A DNA stretch of 64,000 nt from positions 8,741 through 72,740 of the forward strand of contig NW_014578045.1 in assembly GCF_000485595.1 (NCBI RefSeq), written 5' to 3'. Under the pieces are notes generated by a model, which saw only the letters and a list, made by a program, of their open reading frames with translations, was not told where the DNA came from and ran no database searches. The position numbers were made by a program, and so were the translations under genes. Source of the stretch: Priapulus caudatus. Its lineage: Eukaryota > Priapulida > Priapulimorpha > Priapulimorphida > Priapulidae. This document shows, one piece after another, positions 32,893 through 44,557 of the stretch; the first letter of the stretch is position 1, and every line of letters starts with the position of its first letter.

Positions 32893-32982
32893 AACTGCCG
32901 GGTGCATGTTATATCGTTTGGGGAAAAACATTTCGCTGCCGGCGAACCGTCAAAGTACGTATACACTTGTAACTTGTCGGTG

Positions 32983-32992
32983 NNNNNNNNNN
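32983..32992. other. Assembly gap (10 N)
   Basis: Ten N bases; the true length is unknown. The BEL/Pao element spans it with matching target duplications on the two sides, supporting the order and orientation of the join. Confidence 1.
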
Positions 32993-33254
32993 AGCTAATG
33001 GATAGTGATCCCATCTTTCTTTTTTTTTATAATGTACTTTATTTCCAAAAATGCACACACATACATGTATAGAATATGCTACACAACAACAGATAGTATT
33101 GTGATGGTAATCACATTACAGATGATACGAACATAATTATTGCTTTAATACTTATATTAGATGGTTTACATAATGTGTACATTTCCAACACTGGTAAATG
33201 TCCTTCACAGGTAAATAATGCTTATATATATATGTTCTATGTTACGTCCTTTTA

Positions 33255-36200
33255 CTATAAATTGTGAAATAAACTTGCCCATTTGCCATAAAACTTGTCC
33301 AATCTGTTGTTTGTTATTTCTATATATTTTTCTACTTCCATGATGTATTTTAGATATACTTTAACCGCAGCAAAGGATGGTCTCTTCCCGCTTAATTTGC
33401 ATCTATAAATAGTAAATTGGGCAATCAGTATAGTGAAATTAAATGCTGTATCTTCTTCAGGCTTGCCTAATAAGATATCAGCAGGTTGAAGTCGTTCTAT
33501 ATGTATATATCCACATCTTGTCAACCATTGCTGCAGGTCTAACCACATCCGAAACACATGTTCACATTCTACAAACAGATGGAGCATTGATTCTACATTG
33601 CAATCACAAAAAGAACATTTATCTCAGTCTTTGATGTTTATGAGGGCAAGAAATTTATTTGTGGCAAGGATACGATAAAGTATTTTGTGTTGAAAATAAA
33701 TTAATCGTGTATCTAATGTAATTAAAAATGGTAACTTGTAAAATTTGTTGCATTGTATATACTCCTCATTTTGGAAACCAAGATCCCGTCTCCACTTATT
33801 TTGGGAGGGAGGCATGGTGTCGTTTGTACACCTGGAAAAGCATTTTGAGTATGCACTACATTCTTTTTCGACTGAAAGAACAGCTAGTAGCTGTGGGGAT
33901 ATGAATGTAGTGTGCGGTGATTGTTGGCCCGAGATAACACGAAGCCATGTGTTTGGTACTGCATTAATCAATCTATGATAATCAAGAAAGGTAATAGATA
34001 TGTGATAATCCGATTTTAAATCTTGGAGTGTTTTCAAGGTACCATCTTCTTTGACCAAGTCTCTGACGCATAAAAGATTTTTATTTTTCCAAGCTTTGAT
34101 ATATTCCATTTTTATATGAGTTACCCCAAAGGGGTTGATTTAGTATATCAGACAAAGTTGTTGGTTCGAATTTTTCACCAAACACTGACCATGCCGACAC
34201 TACACCATACCAAAATGGGTTTTCAATTTTTCGAACATGTATGTAGAACCTGGGTCCCATTTTAAGTATAGTTTTTATATTGTATTTTTCAGGAAAAACA
34301 CTCCAAGTATTTTGCTTTTTACAGTCGTTTGATCTATGACAGTTTTAAACTTTTTATATAGTTATCTGTATTGACCATATTTAAACCTCCCTTATCATAC
34401 CTTTTAACTATTGTTTCTTTTTTAATTTTTGGAGGTTTTTTATTCCAAATAAATTGGAAAAACAAGGTGTCAATTTCTTTTATGGTAGTTTCACTAGGGT
34501 TAGGAAGTGACATCAATAAATGACTAATTTGGGGTAGAACAAGAGATTTAATTACGGCAATTTTTCCAAGTGGTGTTAAGATGCGAACTGACCATAAATT
34601 AAGAAGGCTTTTCTTGTTTTGTATCGCGGGAAGTATATTGTGTTCTGTAATGAAAAAAATATCTAGAACTGAAAAGTCTACACCTAATGTAGTAAAAGAT
34701 TTTGTCCAATCAATATTATTTTCTCTGCAGAAACGACGATCCGATTCTCGCATTGATTCCAACCAAACAACTTTTGTTTTTTCCATGTTAACCTTTAGCC
34801 CAGAGATATGATAAAACCATCTCAAAGTAATTAGTGATTCCCTAAATGATTTTTCACTACCATCTAACAGGAGAGAGGTGTCATCAGCGTATTGCGATAT
34901 TTTAAATATTTGGTCCCAGTTTAATACCTTTAATACCGTTATTATTCCTGATCGCGATACCTAAAAGCTCGGCACACATTACAAAGATGCAGGGAGAAAT
35001 TGGGTCGCCTTGTCTGCAGCCCCTGCCTAATTTTAAAAAACCTGAAAAATGTCAATTTTGAATATTACATGATTCTGCGTTTTCCTGGAACAAATGGATC
35101 CATCTTTTGATAGTCTCCAAAGTTAAATACCTCCAGAGTTTTTTTAAATAAAAGCCCAGGAAACTGTATCAAAGGCCTTCTCGAAATCGATCAGCAATAG
35201 CATCCCAGCTATATTTTGTTTTTGTGTCTCAAAAATCACATCATGTATTAGCCGAATATTCTCGCCGATAAACCTTCCGGGGATAAAACCCTTTTGATCT
35301 TGATGAATTAGGATGTCAAGGACTTGCTTGATTCGTTCAGCTATGCAAGATGACATAATTTTATAGGTGAAATTTAACAAAGAAATTGGACGCCAGTTTT
35401 TCAAGAGATTGCGCGGTTTACCCGTTTTTGGAAGTGATGACACTTTGTTTTTGGGTAATGGACATTGAGCTATTATCGTATGCATAGTTAATTGAACGGA
35501 GTAGAAAATGTCCAATATCATTCCAAAAGAATTTGAAAAATTCAGCAGTATAGCCATCTAAGCCTTGACTCTTTTTGTTTTTAGATCTTTTTAATGCATC
35601 TAGGAGTTCATTATGTGTGATTTGACCTTCAATGCTATGTCTTTCTTTTTCCGATGGGGTTGGAATATCTTCTAAATTCAGTTTTTCAAAAAAGTTGGCA
35701 TTGTCAACAACATCACTTCTACATGAATATATATTTTCATAGAATATTTGTTGTGTCCGGAGGATTTCCTTTCTTTGTGTTACTGAGGTCCCATCATCTT
35801 TTTTTAATTCCAGTATTGTTTTATTAATATAATTACGATTTTCTAAATTACAAAAATATGAGGTTGGTTTTTCACCATGTTCATGCCATCTTGCTCTCGA
35901 TCTAATTATTGTCCCTTTAATACGGTTATCCTGAAGGTCTTCTAACTCTAGATTTAATTTCTCCAAAGCAACTAGATTTGTTTCTACCGTGGTGGAGTTT
36001 TCTTTGATTTGTTTGTCGAGGCTGAAAATCTTTTCCTGTAACATTTTTTCTAAATGGCAATTTTCGCGTTTTTTGCGGGATGCATAAGAGATAATTCTTC
36101 CTCTTACATGAACTAAAAGAGTTTCCCAAAATAATTGGTCATCAATATAGAGCTGGAGGTCTTTACATGGACAGTTTTCTATGTAATCTGGATAATATGG

Positions 36201-37036
36201 AGTGGCAGCATATATGGATTTCATAGTTGCTATCTCTTTTTTGATTAATTTAACAAAATTTTGATCTTTCAGTAGTGAATTATTAAATTTCCAGTACCCC
36301 TTTCCATGTTTTTTAGAGGCTATGTTTATAGTGATATTAACTGGGCCATGATCGGATTTATATTTGGGTGGTATGTGAGCATTTGAAAAAATCGATAGTA
36401 AGGTTTCTGTAGCAAGAAAGAAGTCAAAGCGTGCCATTTTTATTGGATATTTTTTTGACCATGTATAGTGTCTTTCATTTTAGTGGAATAGTCTCCATAC
36501 GTCTATTAGACCCCTTTCGTCTATAAAAGATAGCACGCTGCTCCGAGCTCTTGGGTTGTTAACTGCTTTATAGTTAAAGAGATCTTTCTCTGTGTCTAGA
36601 ATTAGGTTCCAATCTCCACATAAACATAGTTTACATTGCCAAAGTCTTCAATAATATTAAATATATTGGTATAGAAGTCGGGCTTATCCTCGTTTGGTCC
36701 ATAAAGATTAACCAAAGTGATTTGCATTTGGTTTTCGATTGTAATATCTAGTACAATATAATTTCCATTAGGGTATATTTTACTTCGGTGTACTTTGTAT
36801 TCGAAACCAGTGTTAAATAAGATTGCCACCCCTCTAGCATTTGATGTTAATGGACCTATAATTGCACTTAGACCCCATTCTGCTTTGACCCGATTTACAA
36901 ATTTTGGGTCCATATGTATATCTTGTAAGCAAATAATATGTATGTTCTGTTTCCGAAATCTTTTGAAGAGGTCCCTACGCTTAAGTGAATTTGCCGGGCC
37001 TCTAGTGTTTAGAGATTGAATATTTAACTGGGCCAT
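33255..37036 (-). pseudogene. LINE ORF2: AP endonuclease, reverse transcriptase, C-terminal domain
   Basis: From the start at 37036: MAQLNIQSLNTRG and IICLQDIH (endonuclease), RGVAILFN, LVNLYGPN, then (36437-35418) KSDHGPVNI, the endonuclease SDH motif. GYWKFNNSLLKD and RARWHEHGEKPTSYFCNLE are typical of the L1/Tx1 group. RT blocks follow: NWRPISLLNFTYKI, GFIPGRFIGENI and LLIDFEKAFDTVSW (35557-35144); CRQGDPISP (about 35020-34993); the catalytic QYADD (YADD at 34891-34880); and LKVNMEKTKVVW and FFQFIWNKKPPKI (34825-34334). The C-terminal MLHLFVECEHVF segment (33587-33255) is the Cys-His type tail. At least five frame breaks are present. Confidence 0.85.
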
Positions 37037-37664
37037 TTTGTTTGTTTGTTTTTCACAGACATATTCTGTAGTGATTTTCTAGGAATAGCGATGCAGGACA
37101 TACGATATAAGTGGTTCATGTAGCGCTGATGCTCATATATAAACATATGTATACACTTCAGGAAATATAGTTTTAGACAGGTAAACATATAGCATAGAGG
37201 ACACACATGACCTACAAACATACAAGTACGAGCGTTTATACTGGATGCATTTTGTTCTGTATAGATGTACGTTCTAGATAGAATATAGGTACTCGTACTG
37301 GACAACACAAACACACAGTACACAGTACACATAAGTCCACGGTGAGACTGCCATAGACAGTACGTAAGACTAGCACATCTGGTCCCATATCTATATAGTG
37401 CAGTTAGTGTTGCACAAGTCTTGGAAAAGGCAGTAACTAACGATTGTAACTCGGAAAACCGCAGAAACGTTAAATATAGTACTTACGAAGCCAGATTTGT
37501 AACGGTGTTTCTCATTGGCTAGTCGCCACACTCGATCTCCAGGCAAGTTAACAGCTGTTTTACCAATTATAAACACGCGATTTCGTATTAATAAGATACA
37601 GACCTTTTGGTCGTGGTAAGTACACGTATAGTCTGTAGAATATTTCTAACTGTTTTGGAGAAAT

Positions 37665-38350
37665 TTATAGTCTCTTCTTCCACTGTTCGGTGTAGTTGGC
37701 CCTCGTCTCGATGTAAATCTCCGTGCCTCGTTCTCCGACCCTGGCTTGTATTGTTTCATCTCTTCTAATTTCATAGGCTTCTTTCGCTAGAGCGTTCCTC
37801 TTTTTTTTAGTTCCGGGGGTAGGTCCGTTCTTATGCTAATTTTTTTCCCAGCAAGGTGTCTTCCTGCTCTTAGGAAATCTTCTCGTTGGGTCCAGTGGTT
37901 GAATACCACGATGATTGGTGTAGGCCCTGCTTCTCTCTTTTGTAGTCTGTGTGCATTTCGCAGCGAAATGTTTTTAGCATACTGTTCATCCACATGTAGA
38001 ACGTGTACTGCAAATCTTCTGATTCTCTCAATGGTTGCTGCCGGCGAGACTTCATATCCTTCCAGTCCATATATTAAGAGTTTATATTTTCGTGCGTGGA
38101 TTTCAGATTGTATTAGAGAATTTCGCAGTGTGCCAATTTCGCCTTCGAGTTGTTCAATAAGTTTCGGGTCTTCATATTGTACATTTTTCATCACGTCTAC
38201 TTCCACTTCTAAACTTTCAATTTTATACGCTAGATGCGACACTTGCTCTTTGAGGTCGGCGAAACCATTATTCAATTTTTTATCTAACTTAGCCTGTTAT
38301 CCAAGAATCAGTTCACGAAGTTTTGCGTTGGTAACTTCTGCGTTCGCCAT
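37665..38350 (-). pseudogene. LINE ORF1 (coiled coil plus RRM-like)
   Basis: An ATG at 38350 opens MANAEVTNAKLRELILG, is stopped once, then continues with KLNNGFADLKEQVSHLAYKI, a heptad-like coiled coil, and a KYKLLIYGLEG segment. YAKNISLRNAHRLQ, PTPIIVVFNHWTQREDFLRA and RTDLPPELKKR follow, matching the RRM and C-terminal regions of L1-type ORF1 RNA-binding proteins. A frameshift in a run of eight A (minus strand, near 37805) cuts the last 45 residues, which end at 37665. Confidence 0.78.
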
Positions 38351-38555
38351 TTTTGTTGTTGTCGTGGCCGTGTCGTGTTCACTGTTCACGTAAGTTGCTT
38401 CAGTCTGTTGTTTTTCAGAGTTTTGCCGTGTCAAATACTAGTGGATGGTAGCCTCTGTCACTTTTGGTTTGCCTTTTCGCATATTATATCGTTTTTAAGT
38501 CACTATTAATTAATAATTTCTAGAAAGTTCGGGAGCCAAAATATCACGTGTCCTA

Positions 38556-39170
38556 ATGTCTGGAAGCCATTTTCCAAGTGACCCAGTATCACACTTGGTA
38601 GAAAGCGCAAACGGTCATAATGCAAACATTGGTAGGAACACCAGTATGAGTGCTATGATAGTCCGTGTTACTATTTTTCATCAGGAGCGGTCAGTCGTAA
38701 CAAGAACGTGCTACGCGATGTTGGACACACAGTCAGACGTCACCTTTATTGTTGATGATACAAGAAAACTTGAAGTTAGTGGAGTGGACACCAAGCTCCG
38801 CCTTTCAACAATGTCATCAGAGGCGCAGCTCATCGACTCCCAGAGAATAGATGGAATGGTGGTGAGGGGACTCAATGGTAAACAGAACATTGCTCTACCG
38901 TCGTGTTGCACTAGGAATATCGTGCCTGCAAATCGAGAGCACATTCCCACACCTGAAGTAGCAAATCGCTGGGAACATTTGCGTGGCATTGAGAATGAGG
39001 CCACTCCTCTTCTCGATTGAGAAGTCGGGTTACTGATCGATTATAACTTTGCAAAAACCTTAACCCCCCGAGAAGTTATCTGTGGCAGTGGCCAGCAACC
39101 CTTTGCTCAACGGACCGAACTCAGATGGGGCATTGGTGGACTTGTAGATGCGCAGCAGAACTTGTAAGAC
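38556..39170 (+). pseudogene. BEL/Pao element C: aspartic protease region
   Basis: The open frame 38556-39020 shows TCYAMLDTQSDVTFIVDDT, in which DTQSD is the BEL/Pao protease active site. LRLSTMSSE, VRGLNGKQNIALP and PANREHIPTPEVANRW follow. After a TGA it continues VGLLIDYN and AQRTELRWGIGG-like text to about 39160. This directly continues the element whose gag ends at 28856. Confidence 0.85.
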
Positions 39171-39329
39171 AACATTAGCAGTAACCACCATGTAATCTGC
39201 AATACGGAATCAGAGAACAAGCGTGTTGGAATCTGCCTTAAAACCACTAGTGTGAAGGAAGTCATCACTGTTCTAGAATCGGACCATGTTGAGCATATGT
39301 CAAAGGAACCATACTCTGTGGAAGATACA

Positions 39330-40310
39330 GAATTCCTTTAAAAGATTCAGACGGCAATTCATCCGCTACCAAATGGTCACTACAAAATGCCGCTACCTTC
39401 CAGGAATAAAGCGGCAGTTATGCGGAACAATAGAAACGCCGTCTTACACCACTTGAATCAGATTAAATCAAAGTTCAAGTTCAAGCCTGAGTTCAAAGAA
39501 CATCATCTAGGTTTCACGCAGAAGATAATCGATGAGGGAGACGCCGAGTTAGTTAGCGCATCAAATTCTCAAGACAAAGATAGACACTGTTGGTATCTGC
39601 CCCATTTTGGTGTTTACTACCCCCAAAAGCCGAATTAAATCAGAGTAGTGTTCGATTGTAGTGCCCGCTACGGAGGCCAGAGCCTCAAAGACCATCAAGG
39701 CCAGGACATGGTCAATTCACTCGCCGCGGTAATGTGTCGCTTTTGCCAAGAAAAATATTCATTAACCTGCGATGTGAAGCGCATGTTCCATCCGTTTTTC
39801 GTAAATGAGGAACACCGCGACCAACGTTTTTTGTGGTGGCCTGGTGGCGACGTCGACCAGGAGCCTGCCGAGTATCGGATGAATGTCCAGATTTTTGGAG
39901 CGCGGTCTTCGCCAGGATGTTGCACTTTCGCCTTGAAATAAATCACCGAGGATCATGTCTGAATTTGGTATTGCTGCTGCCAATTTCATCAGGAGATCTT
40001 TCTATGTTGATGATGGGCTTACGGCAAAAACCACCACCGGAAAGCTAACTAGCCTGTTTGCTTCATCTCAGAAGATGTCTTCATCTTCATCTTCATCTCA
40101 TGGCCTGCGCCCATGTAAAGTGACTACGAACTCAAATAATGTACTTGACAGTGTTCCCCCCAAGGATCGCGCGGGGACCAGCCATAACCTGCCCATCCAA
40201 TGTCATGCCAGTGACCCAGCTGCACACACCATTGAACGCGTCATGGGAGTGCACTGGTGCGTAGAAAATGACACTCTCCAATCCCGTATTACCATGTAAG
40301 ATAAACCTCT
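39330..40310 (+). pseudogene. BEL/Pao element C: reverse transcriptase
   Basis: Blocks in order: GHYKMPLPSRNKAAVMRNNR, IIDEGDAELV, WYLPHFGVYYPQKP, then VFDCSARYGGQSLKDH, the fingers and palm start. DVKRMFHPFFV, FLWWPGGDV and EYRMNVQIFGARSSPGC lead to the catalytic FYVDDGL at 40000-40020. Two stops (39636 and 39939) and a frameshift break it. The block order and wording are diagnostic for BEL/Pao. Confidence 0.87.
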
Positions 40311-40326
40311 GACACGCTGCGGAGTC

Positions 40327-41390
40327 ATGTCCACCATAGGATCTGTCTTTGACCCCTTGGAACTCGTAGCGCCAGTCCTCCTAGTAGAACAACATATTTC
40401 AGGAGCTATGCCGCAAAAACGCCGAGTGGGACACACCGTTACCAGACACCCTAAGAGCAAAATGGGAGAAGTGGAGTTACACCCTACCAGTCTTGGAGCA
40501 GGTATCCGTGCAGAGATGTTTGAAACCAACAACGGAGCAATCAAGCAAATCGAGCTACACCATTTCTCGGACGCTAGCACCACAGGTTATGGACAATGTT
40601 CGTATACTCGCATGATTGACGTTGAGGATCGATTTCATTGCATTTCATTTCATTGTCTTCGGGAAAGCAAGAATTTGTCCTCTGCATCCGATTTAGATTT
40701 CCCGGCTGGAACTTTTGGCTGCCCTGGTATCGGCCAGAGCACAATACTCCATAAAGAGCCCAAATATCCAATAGACTCGGAGACCATTTGGACAGACAGC
40801 CAGGTGACGTTAGGATACATTGGAAATGAGGCTAAAAGATATCCCGTTTACGTAGCCAATCGAGTGGAACAGGAAATTCGTGAACAGACGGAACCGAAAC
40901 AATGACAACACGTAAAAGGTAAAGACAACGTAGTGGATGAGGCCTTACGTGGGCTGAGTTCTGAGGACTTGGCAGATGGGAATGCGAGATGGCTCAGGGG
41001 ACCAAAGTTCCTTTGGAATTCAACCCTACCGGAGGTGTGCGAACATGAACGTGAACTCATCGTTCTAACCGAGCTCCGAAAAATAGTAATGAACATTAAG
41101 ACAACTTGGAAACAGTATGCATCTACTATGGATATAATCTTGCGCTTCTCCTCGTGGACGTCGACAAAAAGCGTGGTAGCCAACTGTCTCCGATACAAGG
41201 ATCGACTCCTCGTGAAGGTCAGAAATGTGAAGCTGAACCAGGATGCGAATCCTCATTTAATGGCCAAAAATCTTGAACGCGCCGTGATCATAAAAGCAGC
41301 CAAGATGAAGCCTTCGGCAATGAGAAGATTGTCTGGAGTCGTCAAAAGGCCGGGGATACCACTGGGGGAGAACCCTAAACAATAAAGTCG
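40327..41390 (+). pseudogene. BEL/Pao element C: RNase H and integrase lead-in
   Basis: SVFDPLELVAPVLL opens the RNase H-like region. ELHHFSDASTTGYGQCSY carries the first catalytic Asp, and TIWTDSQVTLGYIGNEAKRYPVYVANRVEQ the later conserved Asp. After a stop at 40905 comes DNVVDEALRGLSSEDLADG followed by RWLRGPKFLW. The open frame 40933-41385 continues into the helical linker before the integrase zinc region. Confidence 0.82.
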
Positions 41391-42590
41391 AGTTCACCAT
41401 TGTAGAAGCTCGACCCTTTTATCGATGTCACGGGATATTTCGGGTAGGAGGTAGGATCCGTTCAGGAGTACTTGCACGGCCTCAAGCACCCAGTAATACT
41501 GCCCAAGGTTTCTCACGCAAACCCGTTGCTCGTCAGGCATCACCATGAAGCTGTAAAACACCAAGGCAGAGGCATGACAGTAAACAACATCTGCAAAAAT
41601 GGGTTTTGTATAGTAGGCTGCCCTAGGGTAGTTGGGAGCTATATCGGTAAACACGTGTCATGTCGTAGAGTGAGGGGAACAACCCCACAGCAAAGATGAG
41701 AGATTTGCCAGCCGATCGTCTCCAGCCTGCGCCCCCTCTAGCTACTGCGGCATAGACGTGTTTGGCCCATTCTACATGACTGAACGAGTAGGGCGTAAAA
41801 AGGAGCTTAAGCGGTATGGAGTTTTCTATGTGTCTCGTTATGCAGTTTGTCTACATAGAAACGGTAAACTATATGTCTACGGACTCATTCATCATGTCAT
41901 TGCGCAGATTCATAGCCATTCGAGAACCCATCAAGCTACTAAGGTGCGGCCAAGGCACGAATTTCGTTGACGCCGAACGAGAGCTGAAGGACACCTGGGC
42001 TGAAGTCGATCTCGATGCGGTGGGAAAATATCTCCTCAAGCAACATGAAGATTTTTGCTTTCAAAACAATGTTCCCCCCACTAGTCACCAAGACGGAGCA
42101 TGGGAGCGTCAGATCAGGACGGTGAGAAGCATTCTCATCTCTATACTTTTTACTCATGCGGGGCAACTAGACAATGAGTCCCTGCGATCATTCCTACATG
42201 AGGTGGTGGCCATCGTCAACGGTCGCCCTCTGACAGCAGAAAATCTCGACGACGCCACCTGTCTCGAGCCTTTAACACCAAAAACGTGCTCACAATGAAA
42301 CCGAGGATCGTCGTCTCTCCTGGGAACTTTCCCCGCCAGGACCTCATGCTGAAGAAGCACTGGCGTCGAGTACAACACCTGGCCGACCAGTTCTGGCAGC
42401 GATGGAGAAGAGAATACGTGCAGAATTTCCAGGCTCTGGACAAGCGGGCACGCCCCAAACGGAATCTCAAAGTAGGCGACTTTGTTATCGTAAACGAGGA
42501 CAATGCACCAAGAAACATGTGGTAGGTCGCTAGTCTGCAACCCGGGAGAAGACCAGCTCGCAAGAAACGTAAAGGTGGTCATCGGCGATC
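41391..42590 (+). pseudogene. BEL/Pao element C: integrase
   Basis: Shifted frames give VGGRIRSGVLA and LLVRHHHEAVKHQGRGMTVN (zinc-binding), then CGIDVFGPFYMTE (41747-41785), which carries the first catalytic Asp. The open frame 41816-42298 has DSFIMSLRRFIAIREPIKLL then RCGQGTNFVDA, where the second catalytic Asp (usually SDQGTNF) is replaced by Gly. HQDGAWERQIRTVRSIL supplies the catalytic Glu. A C-terminal VGDFVIVNEDNAPRNMW block ends near 42525. The replacement would inactivate the enzyme even without the stops. Confidence 0.85.
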
Positions 42591-43229
42591 CAGCCCTGGA
42601 TGACCAAGGAAAGTGGAAAGAAGTCTTTCCTGGAACGGCCAGTGCAGAAACTGGTACGGGTGCTTGAGGACGAAGATTGATATCTTCCTTGGAATTGAGA
42701 TCCTCTTCAAAGAGACTCTGGCTATAGAGCCTGTTCTACAGTGATATTAGAATTTATCTCCCATTTGCAGAACTAGGACTCCAGTTTGTAGCATTTTATA
42801 AATCTATCCTTCTTTGAGCGAGTTGTCAGTTACCCCGGATGCTTCTTGCGTCAGCGTTTTACTGGTATTTTGCAATGAGCATTATTGTGTCATTGTCCCA
42901 TGGTTGGGATATAAATTTGAGTTGTAGTTCATGCTACTGGACTCTGTCTTGAGCCCTCAGTTAGTTCAGGGCTACTGGTTCTCGCTCAATGATTGGTCAG
43001 ATATTTGTTTTTCTTGTCCGAGTTGACAGAATCAACCAAGTGAAGTTTGGAGTATTTGGATTCTTTTGTTTGGTAAAATTTTGAGTTACAGTTAAATCGG
43101 ATAGATTTGCTGTTGGTTACAAATTGCGCGAACAGTGTGGCTGCCCTTCAGAGCAGTCTTCTTGAGTAAATTTAAAAGCTATTGTAATTTGTCTTTCGGA
43201 AAATTGCATAACTGCAATTTTTGTGGGAG

Positions 43230-43501
43230 TGTAAGTTCGCCCGTCCTGATTTTATCGTTTTTCCACAACCGAATCCAGAAGTTGAAACTACCCGGAAGTG
43301 CTTTCACCCTGTACACCTCGCAGTGTATTTTGTGAACTTCTGGCTGCCAGCCGTCTCAAAATTATACGTTTCAAACTACAATTTCTGGAAGAACCAAAGA
43401 GATATTTTATGCATATTCGTCAGCATATTCGCATAATCGATTCGTCAGTTGACGTGAATCTCCGTTTCTTGTCAAGTAATTTCGGGAGGCTGGCAGCCAG
43501 A
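43230..43501 (+). repeat. BEL/Pao element C, 3' LTR
   Basis: It starts TGTAAGTTCG after a short purine run (gtgggag at 43223-43229, a weak polypurine tract) and ends CAGCCAGA, against CAGCCACA in the 5' copy. CTATG follows at 43502-43506. Differences from the 5' LTR include several substitutions and small indels, so the insertion is not recent. 42700-43229 is untranslated BEL sequence. Confidence 0.82.
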
Positions 43502-43934
43502 CTATGTATAATGGTGTTTTTATATGTTGTAAACCTTTGTTGTTTTGTTTTAGACCTAACCGAAGATACAACCAGGTCGTGTCGAGTAGCGATGATAAGG
43601 AGAGAATTTTTCCCCATCGAGGAAGTGCCAAAGAATTTCTTCACCTCCACTACTACCACCACTACTACCACCATCATTTCCCCGACTATCCACATCTAAA
43701 CAAACATTATCTTTGACTTCGCCGTCTACATCATCCGCAACATTATCGTTAACATCACCACAGTCGGCAAAGTCAGTAAAGAAGCATACTAGTCTGCTTA
43801 AGGTTTAGAAATGTTTATCAACATTTGTTTTGTCTGAAGTAACAAGTACTGTTTAATGCCAAATTGAAATTAACGTAACATTCACATGTTTCACATCTAT
43901 AATCTTATGTATTTGTTCTATTAAAATATACCAT

Positions 43935-44273
43935 GTGTACTCAAGACAACTGTACTGCCTCTTCAAAAATAACATGAAACATCCAGTATTCATAAATAGC
44001 AGTCACCTAAACCGTCTGTCTTTAATGTGTGACCACTTGACCAAATGGTCAAAAAACTACAACATAAAAATAGAGAATACTGTCACAGATGGGGTGGACA
44101 TGCTTCAGATACTTGCACATAAAACTAACTTCAGTTGCATCTATATGTACTGTAAAGATATATTGCAAAACAGTAGTGTACTGGCTACAAGCAGTGTCTT
44201 TATGAGACAGCTTCTGTCCACAATTGACTTATCTGACGTACTTACATTGTGGGTTAAACCTAGCTTTACATAG
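43935..44273 (+). other. Unidentified 113-residue open frame
   Basis: The frame from the ATG at 43935 (or from the Met at 43974) has ordinary protein composition without low-complexity runs and contains HLNRLSLMCDHLTKWSKN and DVLTLWVKP. I do not recognise it. It lies between the BEL element and the piggyBac remnant and could be a host exon or part of an unknown element. 43507-43934 has a pyrimidine run and AG at about 43534-43552 but no supported gene. Confidence 0.25.
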
Positions 44274-44429
44274 AGAATCAGCCGACCAAGCTAAATCACG
44301 AACAAAAATGGCCAATCGCAAAAACACAAGAGCCTCATGTAGTTTAAGGTCAGAGGGCATACGGTAATAACATACAGGGAAATACCATGTAATGCTACCA
44401 AGATCATTTGCCATTTTTTACGTGTTTGA

Positions 44430-44557
44430 TTCAGCAAGAGCCGTGCCGTGGGACAGCTGCCTATGACTCGCAGTACAAATTCAAACCGGTGCTTGATCAC
44501 CTACACATTCATTGGGCAAGGGAGTTTGCTCTAGGTCAGGACATTTCAATATGAGAC
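44430..44557 (+). pseudogene. piggyBac transposase, part upstream of the Gypsy insertion
   Basis: A translated stretch reads AAYDSQYKFKPVLDHLHIHW, then REFALGQDISI just before 44557. This is the piggyBac (DDE_Tnp_1_7) segment leading to the first catalytic Asp. The Asp codon itself is damaged: two bases seem lost just before the junction. The N-terminal third of the transposase and the left terminal repeat were not found. Confidence 0.75.

Larger units (their letters stand above)
33010..38430 (-). mobile_element. L1/Tx1-like LINE, near full length
   Basis: On the minus strand it has ORF1 (38350-37665), a 630-bp spacer and ORF2 (37036 to about 33255) with endonuclease, RT and C-terminal domain. 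The 3' end lies close to the assembly gap, near a T-rich run (33017-33028) that could be the poly-A tail. The 5' end is not sharply defined; BEL/Pao sequence resumes by 38556. Frameshifts and stops in ORF2 make it inactive. Confidence 0.82.
26564..43501 (+). mobile_element. BEL/Pao element C with nested insertions (about 17 kb span)
   Basis: Two similar LTRs (26564-26838 and 43230-43501) bound gag, protease, RT, RNase H and integrase in the standard BEL order, all on the plus strand. A perfect 5-bp repeat CTATG flanks the pair (26559-26563 and 43502-43506), the size expected for BEL/Pao. The BEL sequence proper is about 6.7 kb. The rest is later insertions: a MITE (26961-27555) and a composite block at about 28857-38540. 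Stops and frameshifts occur in every domain, so it is a relic. The assembly gap at 32983-32992 lies inside it. Confidence 0.85.
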
